Assembly: GCA_016743945.1 (NCBI GenBank)
Contig: JADGFI010000006.1
Coordinates: 186,001 to 250,000, forward strand
DNA from: Desulfobacteraceae bacterium
GTDB taxonomy: Bacteria; Desulfobacterota; Desulfobacteria; Desulfobacterales; Desulfobacteraceae
Length of the DNA: 64,000 nucleotides
Reading direction: 5' to 3'
Positions 33,627 to 41,780 of the stretch are shown here, in pieces (position 1 is the stretch's first letter; each line of letters opens with the position of its first letter). Made by a program: the position numbers and the translations under genes. The notes under the pieces were generated by a model, which was given only the letters and a program-made list of their open reading frames with translations, did not search any database and had not been told where the DNA came from.

Positions 33627-33791
33627 TTAAATTCGGTCCTTTTTTTCATGCAATAGATCTGATTTTTTTTCTTTGTCTGTCACCTGACAGGCATTGCGCA
33701 TTCATGTGGACACGCCCATTTTTGGCAGCAGATACATCTGCAAGAATAAATATATCCCCACAAATCCGCCGATATATAATAAAGATTCCAT
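33627..33791 (-). CDS. Probable small membrane selenoprotein (54 aa, UGA = Sec30)
   Basis: ATG at 33791 follows a strong GAAAGGAGATCC site and opens a short reading frame of 29 residues: MESLLYIGGFVGIYLF, LQMYLLPKMGVST, then TGA at 33702-33704. Reading through that TGA gives 24 more residues (MRNACQVTDK, EKKSDLLHEKKDRI) before TAA at 33627-33629. Right after the UGA comes a SECIS-like hairpin (see 33675-33701). The product would be one membrane helix (about residues 3-22), the conserved-looking PKMGVST turn, Sec30 and Cys35 in a U-x4-C arrangement, and a charged tail. Selenoproteins are common in Desulfobacterales. The gene lies 23 bases after the metallophosphoesterase and may be cotranscribed. 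If UGA is a true stop, a 29-residue membrane peptide remains. Function unknown; a redox role is inferred. Confidence 0.68.
33675..33701 (-). promoter_or_regulatory. SECIS-like hairpin directly after in-frame UGA
   Basis: On the minus strand CTGTC (33690-33686), loop AGGT (33685-33682) and GACAG (33681-33677) form a perfect five-pair hairpin. The loop guanines lie 18-19 bases after the UGA, nearly the same distance as in the E. coli fdhF SECIS, whose loop also begins AGGU. This placement and loop are the hallmarks of bacterial selenocysteine insertion elements recognised by SelB. Confidence 0.65.
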
Positions 33792-33814
33792 GGATCTCCT
33801 TTCATTAAAAGTTT

Positions 33815-34660
33815 TTAAAATATTTTTTCCTCTTTAAAGGTCACCAATCCCTCTTTAAAAAAGATTCTTATCAGAAATAAATGCATATTTTCACTGCCCA
33901 TATTTTCATAATACAAGAACATGTTGTCATCGTTTATATGGTTGTTGGAGGACAAAGAACCACACATGAACTGGGTAAAAGAATTCCCTTTATATAAATC
34001 AGTGGTTTGCATGATTTCCAGTTCATGGGTATGACCGCAAAAAACATTTTCAATATTATGCTCATGTACAAAATCAATAATGGAAGCCGAATTTTTTAAA
34101 GGACACTCGTCCGTCCCTAAAATGGAATGATGAATCAGCAACAGGGGCAAATCATATTCCATTTGTTTTATTTGCTTGGAAACCGCATTCAGAACTTCTA
34201 TTTCAACATATCCTTCATCCCTGTACAATTCATTGGAATCAATGCTGATAATCAAAACAACCTGTTTATTTATCGAAACGGATTTAATAAAATTGATATC
34301 TGTAAAATTGTCCCGGACCTTGGTTATTTCCCGGTCCAAAAACAGGTGTTGTTTCTTGGTTTTCTCCATTTCAGGGATGTAAATGATTTCTGGATTGTAA
34401 ATATATTTTCGGAATAATTCATGGGAGCGCATATTCCTTTTGTCATGGTTGCCAATGATAGAGATGATATTTTTGCACTTGAGCGCTTTTAGAAAGCGTC
34501 CGGCTTTGACGTATTCATCTTCCAGTCCATCGGTTGTATTGTCTCCGGTATTGATAATGATATCGCTGTTAAATGAATTGATCTTTTTTATCAAAACCTT
34601 GTCGTTTCCATCCCAGTGGCGGGGACCGAAATGAAGATCTGAGATGTGTAAAATATTCAT
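33815..34660 (-). CDS. Calcineurin-like metallophosphoesterase
   Basis: The 281-residue cytoplasmic protein carries all metal-binding blocks of the family: ISDLHFGPRHW at the N terminus, NTGDNTTDG, SIIGNHDKRN, LLLIHHSILG and FCGHTHELE. The layout resembles cyclic-nucleotide phosphodiesterases of the CpdA type, but the substrate cannot be set. The ATG follows an AGGAG-like site (CAGGAGCTC). The probable selenoprotein gene follows 23 bases later. The 230 bases between that gene and merR hold only the merR promoter. Confidence 0.85.
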   Translation of the reverse strand: MNILHISDLHFGPRHWDGNDKVLIKKINSFNSDIIINTGDNTTDGLEDEYVKAGRFLKALKCKNIISIIGNHDKRNMRSHELFRKYIYNPEIIYIPEMEKTKKQHLFLDREITKVRDNFTDINFIKSVSINKQVVLIISIDSNELYRDEGYVEIEVLNAVSKQIKQMEYDLPLLLIHHSILGTDECPLKNSASIIDFVHEHNIENVFCGHTHELEIMQTTDLYKGNSFTQFMCGSLSSNNHINDDNMFLYYENMGSENMHLFLIRIFFKEGLVTFKEEKIF

Positions 34661-35124
34661 GAGCTCCTGTTTAACAACAAAGGGGATAACACTTTAAATC
34701 GATGCTCTTTCTTATAACTATATTGATGCATGCGCAATGGCCAAACCATATTCCATTAATTTTAATATTAGACTCAAATGAAATCTAATCGTAATTCTAA
34801 CAAAAAGATTCTATCATCAATACCCATAAAGTTAAAGACACCTGATTTTTTACCCATGATTATTTTTTTAAAAGTTGCACTAAGGATAAGAATTAGGTAA
34901 CTTGTGGGGTTCTATCCATCTAAGACTACACAATAGATGATCTGAAAGATGAGTATGCAAAGGCTGTCCTTTCTTAAAATGCCTTTTAGTGTAAATACTC
35001 TTTTGGGGCAAAATTTTACCGATTACCGGTGCAATACCGGTAAAACGCGACAATGCAAAGGCTCTGCACTCCTTGTATTTGTTTTATTATTGCCATTTTA
35101 CTCACACTTAATGGGGAGATGAAA
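34661..35124. other. Intergenic region upstream of the polyamine transporter, with overlapping dyads
   Basis: No gene is convincing here. The main structure is at 35014-35045: TTTTACCG with CGGTAAAA as outer arms and TTACCGG with CCGGTAA as inner arms, overlapping and sharing the right half. It lies 80-110 bases before the binding-protein start codon, as expected for an operator. The left part (34680-34900) is AT rich without recognisable signals. Confidence 0.45.
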
Positions 35125-36296
35125 ATGGAAAAAACAAGTCAAAAAAAAGAAAAAACCGCCAACACGATCACCAGACGATCATTTATTAAAAAAACAACAA
35201 CCCTTGGCCTTGGCGTTTATGCCACTGCCGGTATGGGACCCTGGTTTATTAAAGATGCCTTGTCATCTTCGGGCAGCTTGAATCTATATACCTGGCCGGA
35301 TTACTCAAAAGCTGAAGTCATCAAGGCCTTTGAAAAATCCACTGGCATCAAGGTCAAGGTAACCAACTACTCCTCCAACCAGGAGTGCATGAACAAATTG
35401 CGCGCTGCCCGGGCCAAGGGCTTTGATATTGCCCAGCCCTCCATGACCGAAATCGCACTGCACATGGAATTTGAATTGTACAAAACAATTAATGAAAGCA
35501 AAATCCCAAACTTGAAAAACCTTGAGCCCTCTTTCTATGACTCACCCAAAAAACAAGGGGGTGTTGTCAATGGAAACCGCGTGGGAATGCCCTATAACTG
35601 GGCACAGAGGCGATTACCTATAACACCGATAAACTCGATTATAAGTATGGTGACCTATCCTATGGAACCATGTGGGAACCTGAGTTTGATCAACGAGTGA
35701 CCTGTCGACCGCATTCGGTATTTATTGGTGCCGGATTATACCTGGATGCAACAGGTCAGGTGCCGTCTAACAGAATGTATGATACCTATGAAAGCGAAGC
35801 AAAAATGCGTAAGGTATATGATGAAATTCTAAAATTCTTAATCCTCAAGAAAAAAAATATCAAAATGTTTTGGAATAATGCCCAGGATCACCAACTGGCA
35901 TTTTTGCAAAATGGCTGCTTGATCGGCCAGACCTGGGACGGTCCTATTATGAGCATGAAAAAAGAAGGAAAGCCTGTGACCTTCATGGCGCCAAAGGAAG
36001 GGGCCATGACCTGGGTTGATTCCATGAGTATTGTCAAAAATGCCGAGAACCTGGAACAGGCCTATGCCTTCCTCAATTGGTCCTATACACCCGAAGCCGG
36101 AGCGATCATGGCAAAATCCACCGGTTACAACAGCGTTGTAAAAGGGGTTGATGATCTGCTGGATGAAAAAACCAAACAGGGTTTTAAGGACGCCTATCCA
36201 GGCAATGCCCTTGAAAATTTGTGGTGGTATCCCAATGAGCAACCCTGGTTTGTTCCGGCGCGTACCGAATACAGAGATAAATTCCAAGCCGCCTAA
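35125..36296 (+). pseudogene. potD: Frameshifted spermidine/putrescine-type ABC substrate-binding protein gene
   Basis: The reading frame from the ATG at 35125 (after GGGGAG) starts with a twin-arginine signal (ITRRSFIKKTT, R17-R18). It continues as a PotD/PotF-like binding protein (LNLYTWPDYSKAEVIKAFEK) and then loses the frame at W159, near 35600-35602. From base 35601 the next frame continues the protein exactly (GTEAITYNTDKLDYKYGDL and on to LWWYPNEQPWFVPARTEY) to the stop at 36296. One G missing from a run (GGG where GGGG would restore the frame) explains it. The full protein would have about 390 residues. It may be a true mutation or an error in the sequence; the rest of the operon is intact, which favours error or a very recent mutation. 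Confidence 0.85.
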
Positions 36297-36304
36297 ATCA
36301 GGAA

Positions 36305-36359
36305 AAAAGGCCCATGCTCTGTTTCTTAAGTTTTCCTGCAACAGGGTCTGCGGCCTTTT
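36305..36359 (+). terminator. Stem-loop between binding-protein and ATPase genes (attenuator or mRNA-stabilising)
   Basis: AAAAGGCC (36305-36312) pairs with GGCCTTTT (36352-36359), with an inner CTCTGT/ACAGGG helix. The 3' arm ends in a short T run. Such structures after the binding-protein gene of ABC operons usually protect that mRNA or terminate part of the transcripts, giving more binding protein than membrane components. Confidence 0.45.
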
Positions 36360-36449
36360 ATGTCACCCCAAAAAATATATGACAAAAAAATATGTGATAG
36401 ACAAGAGACGATTGTCTCAAAATTATATAGATGTAAGGGATAAATTTAG

Positions 36450-37538
36450 ATGGGCCAAGATGTTGAGATATCGGGTGTTAGCATGCGTTTCGGAGAGGTT
36501 TACGCAGCTCGTGATATAAATGTACATATCCAGGCCGGGGAGTTTTTCAGTTTTCTCGGACCCTCCGGCTGCGGTAAAACCACATTGCTGCGTTTGATCT
36601 CAGGATTTATGGATCCCAGTTGCGGCCAGATAAAGATAGGCGGCAAAGACATGCGCGGGATTGGATCCAATGCGCGTCCAACCGCCATGATATTCCAGAA
36701 CCTGGCCCTTTTCCCCCTGATGACGGTGGAAGAAAATATCGGATTCGGCCTGGAAGTGCGCCACGTGTCAAAAACGAACCGAATAAAAAAAGTGGAAGAG
36801 CTCATTGAACTTGTGGATCTTCATGGAACCGGCGACAGAATGGTCAGCGAACTGTCCGGCGGGCAAAAACAGCGGGTGGCCATCGCCCGTGCTCTGGCGG
36901 TCAATCCTGCTGTTTTATTGCTTGACGAACCATTGTCTGCCCTGGATCTGAGACTGAGAAACCATATGCGCGCTGAGTTGCGCAATATTCAACGCCGCAC
37001 CAATGTTACCTTTATTTATATTACCCACGACCAGACAGAAGCATTGACCATGTCTGATCGTGTGGGGGTGATGTCTGTTGGCAAGCTGGAACAGGTGGCA
37101 AAACCCGATGTTATTTACAACACCCCAAAAACCTCTTTTGTGGCATCCTTTGTCGGTGAAAGCAACATTATAAATGGCAATATCACGGGGTTTGATGGTG
37201 ACTATGCAACCCTTAAGACAGCATGCGGGTCATTTCTCTGTAAAAATCCCCAGCACATGGCAAAAGGAGAGACCGCCACTATTTTTATCCGGCCTGAAAC
37301 CGTATTTTTAGCAAAAAAACCCCATGCAGAGAATCTATTGAACTGTCGTACGAAGACCATCAGTTTTGAAGGCGCCTATGCTGTGGTAACACTTGCGACC
37401 GAACAGGGTCAATTATTTACCATGCGGCTCAATAACGATGGTACAGTCCCAAAGCTCCAAGAGGGTGAAAATATCAAGGTGGGGTTCAGCCGGGAAAATG
37501 CCTTTGTATTAAAAAACGGAGGCACCCCCATTGCGTGA
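36450..37538 (+). CDS. potA: Polyamine-type ABC transporter ATPase
   Basis: The 362-residue ATPase energises import through the two permeases that follow. It shows Walker A GPSGCGKTT (about 37-45), the Q-loop FQNLALFPLMTVEENI, signature LSGGQKQRVAIARAL, Walker B VLLLDEPLSALD, the switch His in ITHDQTEA, and a C-terminal TOBE domain (from about 235: GESNIINGNITGFDGDYATL). This is the PotA/FbpC-type layout of the spermidine/putrescine and iron group; the partner proteins support polyamine or a related small cation. It follows the binding-protein gene by about 150 bases and overlaps the next start by eight. Confidence 0.9.
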   Translation: MGQDVEISGVSMRFGEVYAARDINVHIQAGEFFSFLGPSGCGKTTLLRLISGFMDPSCGQIKIGGKDMRGIGSNARPTAMIFQNLALFPLMTVEENIGFGLEVRHVSKTNRIKKVEELIELVDLHGTGDRMVSELSGGQKQRVAIARALAVNPAVLLLDEPLSALDLRLRNHMRAELRNIQRRTNVTFIYITHDQTEALTMSDRVGVMSVGKLEQVAKPDVIYNTPKTSFVASFVGESNIINGNITGFDGDYATLKTACGSFLCKNPQHMAKGETATIFIRPETVFLAKKPHAENLLNCRTKTISFEGAYAVVTLATEQGQLFTMRLNNDGTVPKLQEGENIKVGFSRENAFVLKNGGTPIA

Positions 37539-38424
37539 TTTCTGGAATACTGCCCTAAGGGACCTGGGTAAAATAGGTGTTGCATATATTTTGATTACAG
37601 TGGGTGTCTGGCTGGTGTTCATGATCATAATCCCCCAGCTGATCATGTTTGATTATTCCTTAAGGCCCATGTTGCCTTTGCGGGACATCGGCGGGCCAAA
37701 GGATGTATGGACCCTGAAAAATTATTATGTGTTTTTTTCCAATAGATTGCACATGGCAATTTTTTTTAAAACCATATGGTCCAGCATCATCGTTACGTTG
37801 ACAGCCCTTGCCATCTGCTACCCAATCGCCTTTTACCTGGCCAAGGTGGCCCGGGGTGCCAAAGTCGGTTTGTTGATGATAGGATTGATAATCCCCTATT
37901 GGATCAATGAATTACTGCGGCTGTTTGCCTGGCAAATCATCCTGGCAGATATGGGTATTCTGAATCAATTGCTCATATTTCTTGGCATTATTGCTGAGCC
38001 CATTAATTTTCGTATGGGCAATGGAGCGGTTATTATGGGGATGACCTATGCCTATATTCTTTTTATGGTTTTCCCCATATACAATGTCATGGAGAGCCTG
38101 GACAAAAGTCAGCTGGATGCGGCCCGGGACCTTGGGGCATCCTGGCTGCGCATTCACTATAAAATTGTCATGCCCCATGCCAAACCCGGCATCGCCGTAG
38201 GCTGTACCATGACATTTATGCTGGCGGCCGGAACCGTTGCGGCCCCACAGCTTTTGGGCAGCCCCAGCAGTTTCTGGTTCACCCAGGTCATCAATACCAA
38301 TTTTGAGTGTGCCAACTGGAACCTGGGAGCGGCCTATGCAACTCTCTTAATGCTGCTGTGCGTTGTGTTTATGTTTATGATGCTTAAACTATTTAAAGTC
38401 GGTTTGAAAGAGCTTACCCAATGA
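37531..38424 (+). CDS. potB: Polyamine ABC transporter permease (PotB type)
   Basis: Inner-membrane permease of 297 residues with six predicted helices, the first at about residues 15-38 (VAYILITVGVWLVFMIIIPQ). It carries the EAA coupling loop LDKSQLDAARDLGASWLRIH that docks on the ATPase. The start codon appears to be TTG at 37531, eight bases after GGAGG, inside the end of potA; no ATG or GTG in this frame is near. The overlap implies coupled translation. It pairs with the next permease. Confidence 0.9.
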   Translation: MRDFWNTALRDLGKIGVAYILITVGVWLVFMIIIPQLIMFDYSLRPMLPLRDIGGPKDVWTLKNYYVFFSNRLHMAIFFKTIWSSIIVTLTALAICYPIAFYLAKVARGAKVGLLMIGLIIPYWINELLRLFAWQIILADMGILNQLLIFLGIIAEPINFRMGNGAVIMGMTYAYILFMVFPIYNVMESLDKSQLDAARDLGASWLRIHYKIVMPHAKPGIAVGCTMTFMLAAGTVAAPQLLGSPSSFWFTQVINTNFECANWNLGAAYATLLMLLCVVFMFMMLKLFKVGLKELTQ

Positions 38425-39260
38425 AATCAAAATCTATTTTTAAATTTTTAATAGGCCTCTATCTGGTCCTGTTTTTTGCCTATATGTTTCTTCCTCTTAT
38501 TTTTATGACGATTATTGCCTTTAATGCCAATGATATTCCCCAGATCACCCCCTGGAAGGGGTTTACACTGATGTGGTTTGGAGAACTTGCCAAAGATGAC
38601 CAGATGTGGAGTGCCCTTTGGAACAGCTTTATTGTTGCATTTTCAGTGGTCGCAATATCAGTTCCCATCGGATTAGGCGGGGCTCTGCTGCTGACCCGGC
38701 TGCAGTTTCGCGCCCGTAATTTTGTATACGGAGTCCTGGTATCCCCCATCCTGACCCCGGGTATTATCCTGGGGATTTCAACATTTTTGTTCTGGGACAG
38801 TTATATGAATATTCCCGGCGGCTTATGGACTGCCATTCTCGGCCAATCGACCTTTATATCCTCCTATTGCATGCTTCTGATCATGTCCCGGGCCCAGCGC
38901 TTTGACCTGACCCAGGAAGAGGCTGCCTTTGACCTGGGAGCAAGTCATCGCCAGGTATTCTGGAAAATAACACTGCCCTTTTTAAAACCCGCCTTGATCT
39001 CGTCCATGGCCCTGGCTTTTATGCAGTCTTTTGATAACTACAACACAACCTTATTTGCCATTGGTGTTGAGCAGACATTGCCGATTTATATTGGCACCAA
39101 ATTGCGTAGCTTTATCAGCCCGGCCATGAATGCCTTGGCAGTAATTTTTATTATTCTGACGGTTATGGGAGCTATTGTTTACGAGTACAGACGGCGACGC
39201 GAAATTATCAAAGCCTATGTGAAGATAACTCCCGAACCCGCTGCTCAAGTTATAGTGTGA
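38421..39260 (+). CDS. potC: Polyamine ABC transporter permease (PotC type)
   Basis: Second permease of the transporter, 279 residues with six helices. Examples are residues 8-30 (FLIGLYLVLFFAYMFLPLIF) and the EAA loop LTQEEAAFDLGASHRQVFWK. Its start overlaps the potB stop by four bases (ATGA). Its C terminus ends in a basic tail (YEYRRRREIIKAYVK). Together with PotA, PotB and the frameshifted binding protein this forms a complete uptake system apart from that mutation. Confidence 0.9.
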   Translation: MKSKSIFKFLIGLYLVLFFAYMFLPLIFMTIIAFNANDIPQITPWKGFTLMWFGELAKDDQMWSALWNSFIVAFSVVAISVPIGLGGALLLTRLQFRARNFVYGVLVSPILTPGIILGISTFLFWDSYMNIPGGLWTAILGQSTFISSYCMLLIMSRAQRFDLTQEEAAFDLGASHRQVFWKITLPFLKPALISSMALAFMQSFDNYNTTLFAIGVEQTLPIYIGTKLRSFISPAMNALAVIFIILTVMGAIVYEYRRRREIIKAYVKITPEPAAQVIV

Positions 39261-39384
39261 GCTTTTCAGACATGAATCGTCTCTGTGTTTATACAATCAT
39301 CCCAAAAAAGATCCTTATCTTGCCCAGCCCACACAAACTTGATATAAAAACAAATAATACCTCAATAAAAATAAGGAACCCCCT

Positions 39385-39576
39385 ATGCCGATTTTTGAAT
39401 ACCAATGTGACCATTGCAAAAAAGAATTTGAAAAACTGGTCTTTGCCGGTGAAGAAGAAAAAGTCCACTGCCCTGGATGTGACAGTGTTGAAGTGACTAA
39501 AAAAATGAGTGCCACAAGTTTCATGGGACCCAGTATGGGTACCTGTGCAGCAGATGCACCCAAACAATTTTCCTGA
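39385..39576 (+). CDS. FmdB-family zinc ribbon protein
   Basis: The 63-residue protein begins MPIFEYQCDHCKKEFEKLV and contains a second CPGC pair, giving two CxxC knuckles (C8-C11, C32-C35 by count) that should bind zinc. It ends in a flexible Gly/Ser/Ala tail. FmdB-like proteins are small putative regulators; their function is not settled. The ATG follows AAGGAA. It lies alone between the transporter and the protease gene. Confidence 0.85.
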   Translation: MPIFEYQCDHCKKEFEKLVFAGEEEKVHCPGCDSVEVTKKMSATSFMGPSMGTCAADAPKQFS

Positions 39577-39590
39577 GCCGGTTAAAACAA

Positions 39591-39611
39591 ATAGGCCGGT
39601 CGGCCTATAAT
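39591..39611. promoter_or_regulatory. Perfect 18-base palindrome overlapping a TATAAT box
   Basis: ATAGGCCG-GT-CGGCCTAT is a perfect dyad at 39591-39608, and a consensus -10 box TATAAT starts at 39606. The -35 region (TTAAAA near 39582) is weak. The protease gene starts at 39648. The dyad is too tight for a terminator hairpin and has no T tract, so it is a good repressor-site candidate. Confidence 0.55.
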
Positions 39612-39647
39612 ATAAACCCCCTAACACAAATTAAAAAGGAATCTCCC

Positions 39648-40295
39648 ATGCACTGGTCTGATGCGGTTAATTCAAGTCTTCCCTGTATTGTAAAAATAGA
39701 TACGCCCACAGGTCACGGTACCGGATTCCTGTGTTTTTCAAATCCAGCAAAATCAATGGTTGCCATTGCCACGGCAGGGCATGTGATTCACCATGCTGAC
39801 AAATGGATGGAACCCATCCGGATCTATACCCATGACGGATCAAAATCCCTTCTCCTCAAGGCCGATGAACGCCACATCACCATGGGGAACCAATCGGACT
39901 CGGCACTCATTCTTTTTTCAAAAGATCAGAAGCTGTTTGAAAACACCCCTCCCCTCCCCCTCCTGGACCAGGAATATGTCCTCAGGGTCGGCACCCAAGT
40001 CGGCTGGATCGGATTCCCCACACTGGAACCCGATACCCCCTGCTTTTTTTCAGGCATGATATCTGCCCGCAAGGACGACGCCTACCTTATTGACGGTGTT
40101 GCCATCAACGGTGTCAGCGGTGGGCCGGTCCTCTATGTGGATGAACAAGAAGAAACCCGTGTTGTGGGAACCGTCTCTGCCTATAGAATGAACAAAGCCA
40201 CCAAAGATACACTTCCAGGCCTTCTGATTGCCCAGGACCTGTCCTTGTTCCACGATGTACTCACCCATATCCGAACAGTGGAAAAATCAGAATAG
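39648..40295 (+). CDS. Trypsin-like serine protease domain protein
   Basis: The 215-residue protein is a small chymotrypsin-fold protease. The catalytic His is in IATAGHVIH, the Asp in the NQSDSALILFS strand and the Ser in GVSGGPVLYV; GHGTGFLCF is the usual first strand. No signal peptide or PDZ domain is visible, so it seems to act in the cytoplasm or needs another localisation route. The ATG follows AAAAGGAA. A palindromic promoter lies just upstream. The substrate is unknown. Confidence 0.78.
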   Translation: MHWSDAVNSSLPCIVKIDTPTGHGTGFLCFSNPAKSMVAIATAGHVIHHADKWMEPIRIYTHDGSKSLLLKADERHITMGNQSDSALILFSKDQKLFENTPPLPLLDQEYVLRVGTQVGWIGFPTLEPDTPCFFSGMISARKDDAYLIDGVAINGVSGGPVLYVDEQEETRVVGTVSAYRMNKATKDTLPGLLIAQDLSLFHDVLTHIRTVEKSE

Positions 40296-40400
40296 AACCG
40301 CTATATTTAATTTCAAGCGAAATTAGCTTGCATATCAATAATTTTCATTTAATATATGAATCATAGTTGCCCAACAACATCATAGATGGAGAAAACAACA

Positions 40401-40928
40401 ATGACCCAGCCACCTAAAAAAATTTTGTTTGCATCTGACCTGTCCACGGACATGAAGCAGGTATTTGAACAGGCCGTTACCCTGGCAGCCTATTCACAAT
40501 CAGAGATAATCGTCCTCCATGTCATGGAAGAAGCCAGCAAAAGTTCTGAAAAGCTTGTCAGAATGGCTTTTGGCGAAAAGTTGTACCAGGACATCAAAAA
40601 CGAACAACGAGACGGGGCGAAAAACCTGCTCATCGGAAAAAACGTGGATGCCCTGAGAATCCGCCAGGCAATTTCAGGCTTTTTCCAAGAAGAAGAAAAC
40701 AAAGCTACCCCTGCCGACAACGAATCTCCCATTGCAAAGATTCTGGTGACAGAAGGTAAATCCATTGCCGATGAAATCACATTAACGGCCACGGATGAAC
40801 GCTGTGATGTCATCGTCATCGGGTGTAAACAGCAGGGACTGCTGGCCGAAGCCATGGGAGATCATGTGGTCCGGAAAGTATTAAAAAGAGCCAGTGTTCC
40901 GGTCTTTGTCGTTCCCTTTAGCCTATAA
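40401..40928 (+). CDS. Universal stress protein (UspA family), atypical nucleotide loop
   Basis: The 175-residue protein has the Usp fold: KKILFASDLSTDMKQVFEQA at the N terminus and VIVIGCKQQGLLAEAMGDHV followed by VPVFVVPF at the C terminus. The ATP-binding Usp signature G-2x-G-9x-G-S/T is not conserved (GCKQQG and GDHV here), so ATP binding is doubtful. A central insert of about 25 residues is rich in Glu and Lys. I chose the ATG at 40401 (MTQPPKK), nine bases after GGAG, over one five codons upstream. It converges with the hydrolase gene, five bases apart. Confidence 0.8.
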   Translation: MTQPPKKILFASDLSTDMKQVFEQAVTLAAYSQSEIIVLHVMEEASKSSEKLVRMAFGEKLYQDIKNEQRDGAKNLLIGKNVDALRIRQAISGFFQEEENKATPADNESPIAKILVTEGKSIADEITLTATDERCDVIVIGCKQQGLLAEAMGDHVVRKVLKRASVPVFVVPFSL

Positions 40929-40933
40929 CAAAA

Positions 40934-41731
40934 TCATATTTGGCCGGGAAAACAAAAATTTTTCACCTGCTCAAGATAGGGGGCCATTCCACGAAAAAAA
41001 ATATCATTGTGGTTGGCCCCTTTGATTTCCAGCAAAAACTTTGCATCGGACAGGCAGGCATCGTAGAGGGCCTTACCCTGGGAAAACGGGATAATATGAT
41101 CAAACTGGGCATGAATAATCAGACAGGGGCATAAAACGCTTCTTATTTTGTCGATATTTTCAAATCCTTGTTCTTCCCTAAACCCAATAGAAACAGGATC
41201 TATCCCCAAGGTGCGCAGCAAGGGTGCGGCTGTGGCAAAACCACTTTCAATTACCAGGCTATGGAGGGGAAAGGCTGAACTTGATCCAAGTTCCAGGGCC
41301 GGTGCACTACCAAGGGAGCGCCCCATGATACAGACCGGACCTGTCATCTTTCTTTCTTTCATATACGAGATCAAAAAATCCAATTGGATATGACAGTCTG
41401 TCATCATGGAAGAAAAGGCGGGTAACCCTGTGGAAGAGCCATATCCCCGATAATCCACCACAAAAAAATTCACCCCGATATCAAGAAAACAAGCGCCCAG
41501 TTCATCGTAGTCTGACACAATCTCGCCATTGCCATGGAAAAAAAGAATCACAGGAGCGTCACACTGTTTAAAATGAAAAGAGGCACCCACTTCCACACCC
41601 TGCCCCACGGGTACCATTAAATCATCCCGCCCCCCATGGATTACCCGGTCCGGATTTTCCTTCCGGGGATGAAACAAAGACTGTCGAACACCGGGTTGAT
41701 CCAGCACTGCATAATTTTGAAATTTCGTCAT
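40934..41731 (-). CDS. Alpha/beta hydrolase (serine hydrolase)
   Basis: The 265-residue enzyme resembles the BEM46/ABHD-type hydrolases. It has the oxyanion loop ILFFHGNGEIVSDYD, the nucleophile elbow CIMGRSLGSAPALEL (Ser), an acid in IHAQFDHIIPFS and a C-terminal His in KGANHNDIFF. There is no signal peptide. The substrate, probably an ester or thioester, cannot be predicted. The ATG lies at 41731 with GGAG upstream. Confidence 0.82.
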   Translation of the reverse strand: MTKFQNYAVLDQPGVRQSLFHPRKENPDRVIHGGRDDLMVPVGQGVEVGASFHFKQCDAPVILFFHGNGEIVSDYDELGACFLDIGVNFFVVDYRGYGSSTGLPAFSSMMTDCHIQLDFLISYMKERKMTGPVCIMGRSLGSAPALELGSSSAFPLHSLVIESGFATAAPLLRTLGIDPVSIGFREEQGFENIDKIRSVLCPCLIIHAQFDHIIPFSQGKALYDACLSDAKFLLEIKGANHNDIFFRGMAPYLEQVKNFCFPGQI

Positions 41732-41780
41732 GGCGTTTCTCCTTTACGGGTGTTAATTGCGTTTATTGATGGGTATACCA

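Noticed and set aside
35590..35612. Programmed -1 frameshifting in the binding-protein gene
   Set aside because: No X XXY YYZ slippery heptamer or adjacent pseudoknot; a missing base in a G run explains it more simply.
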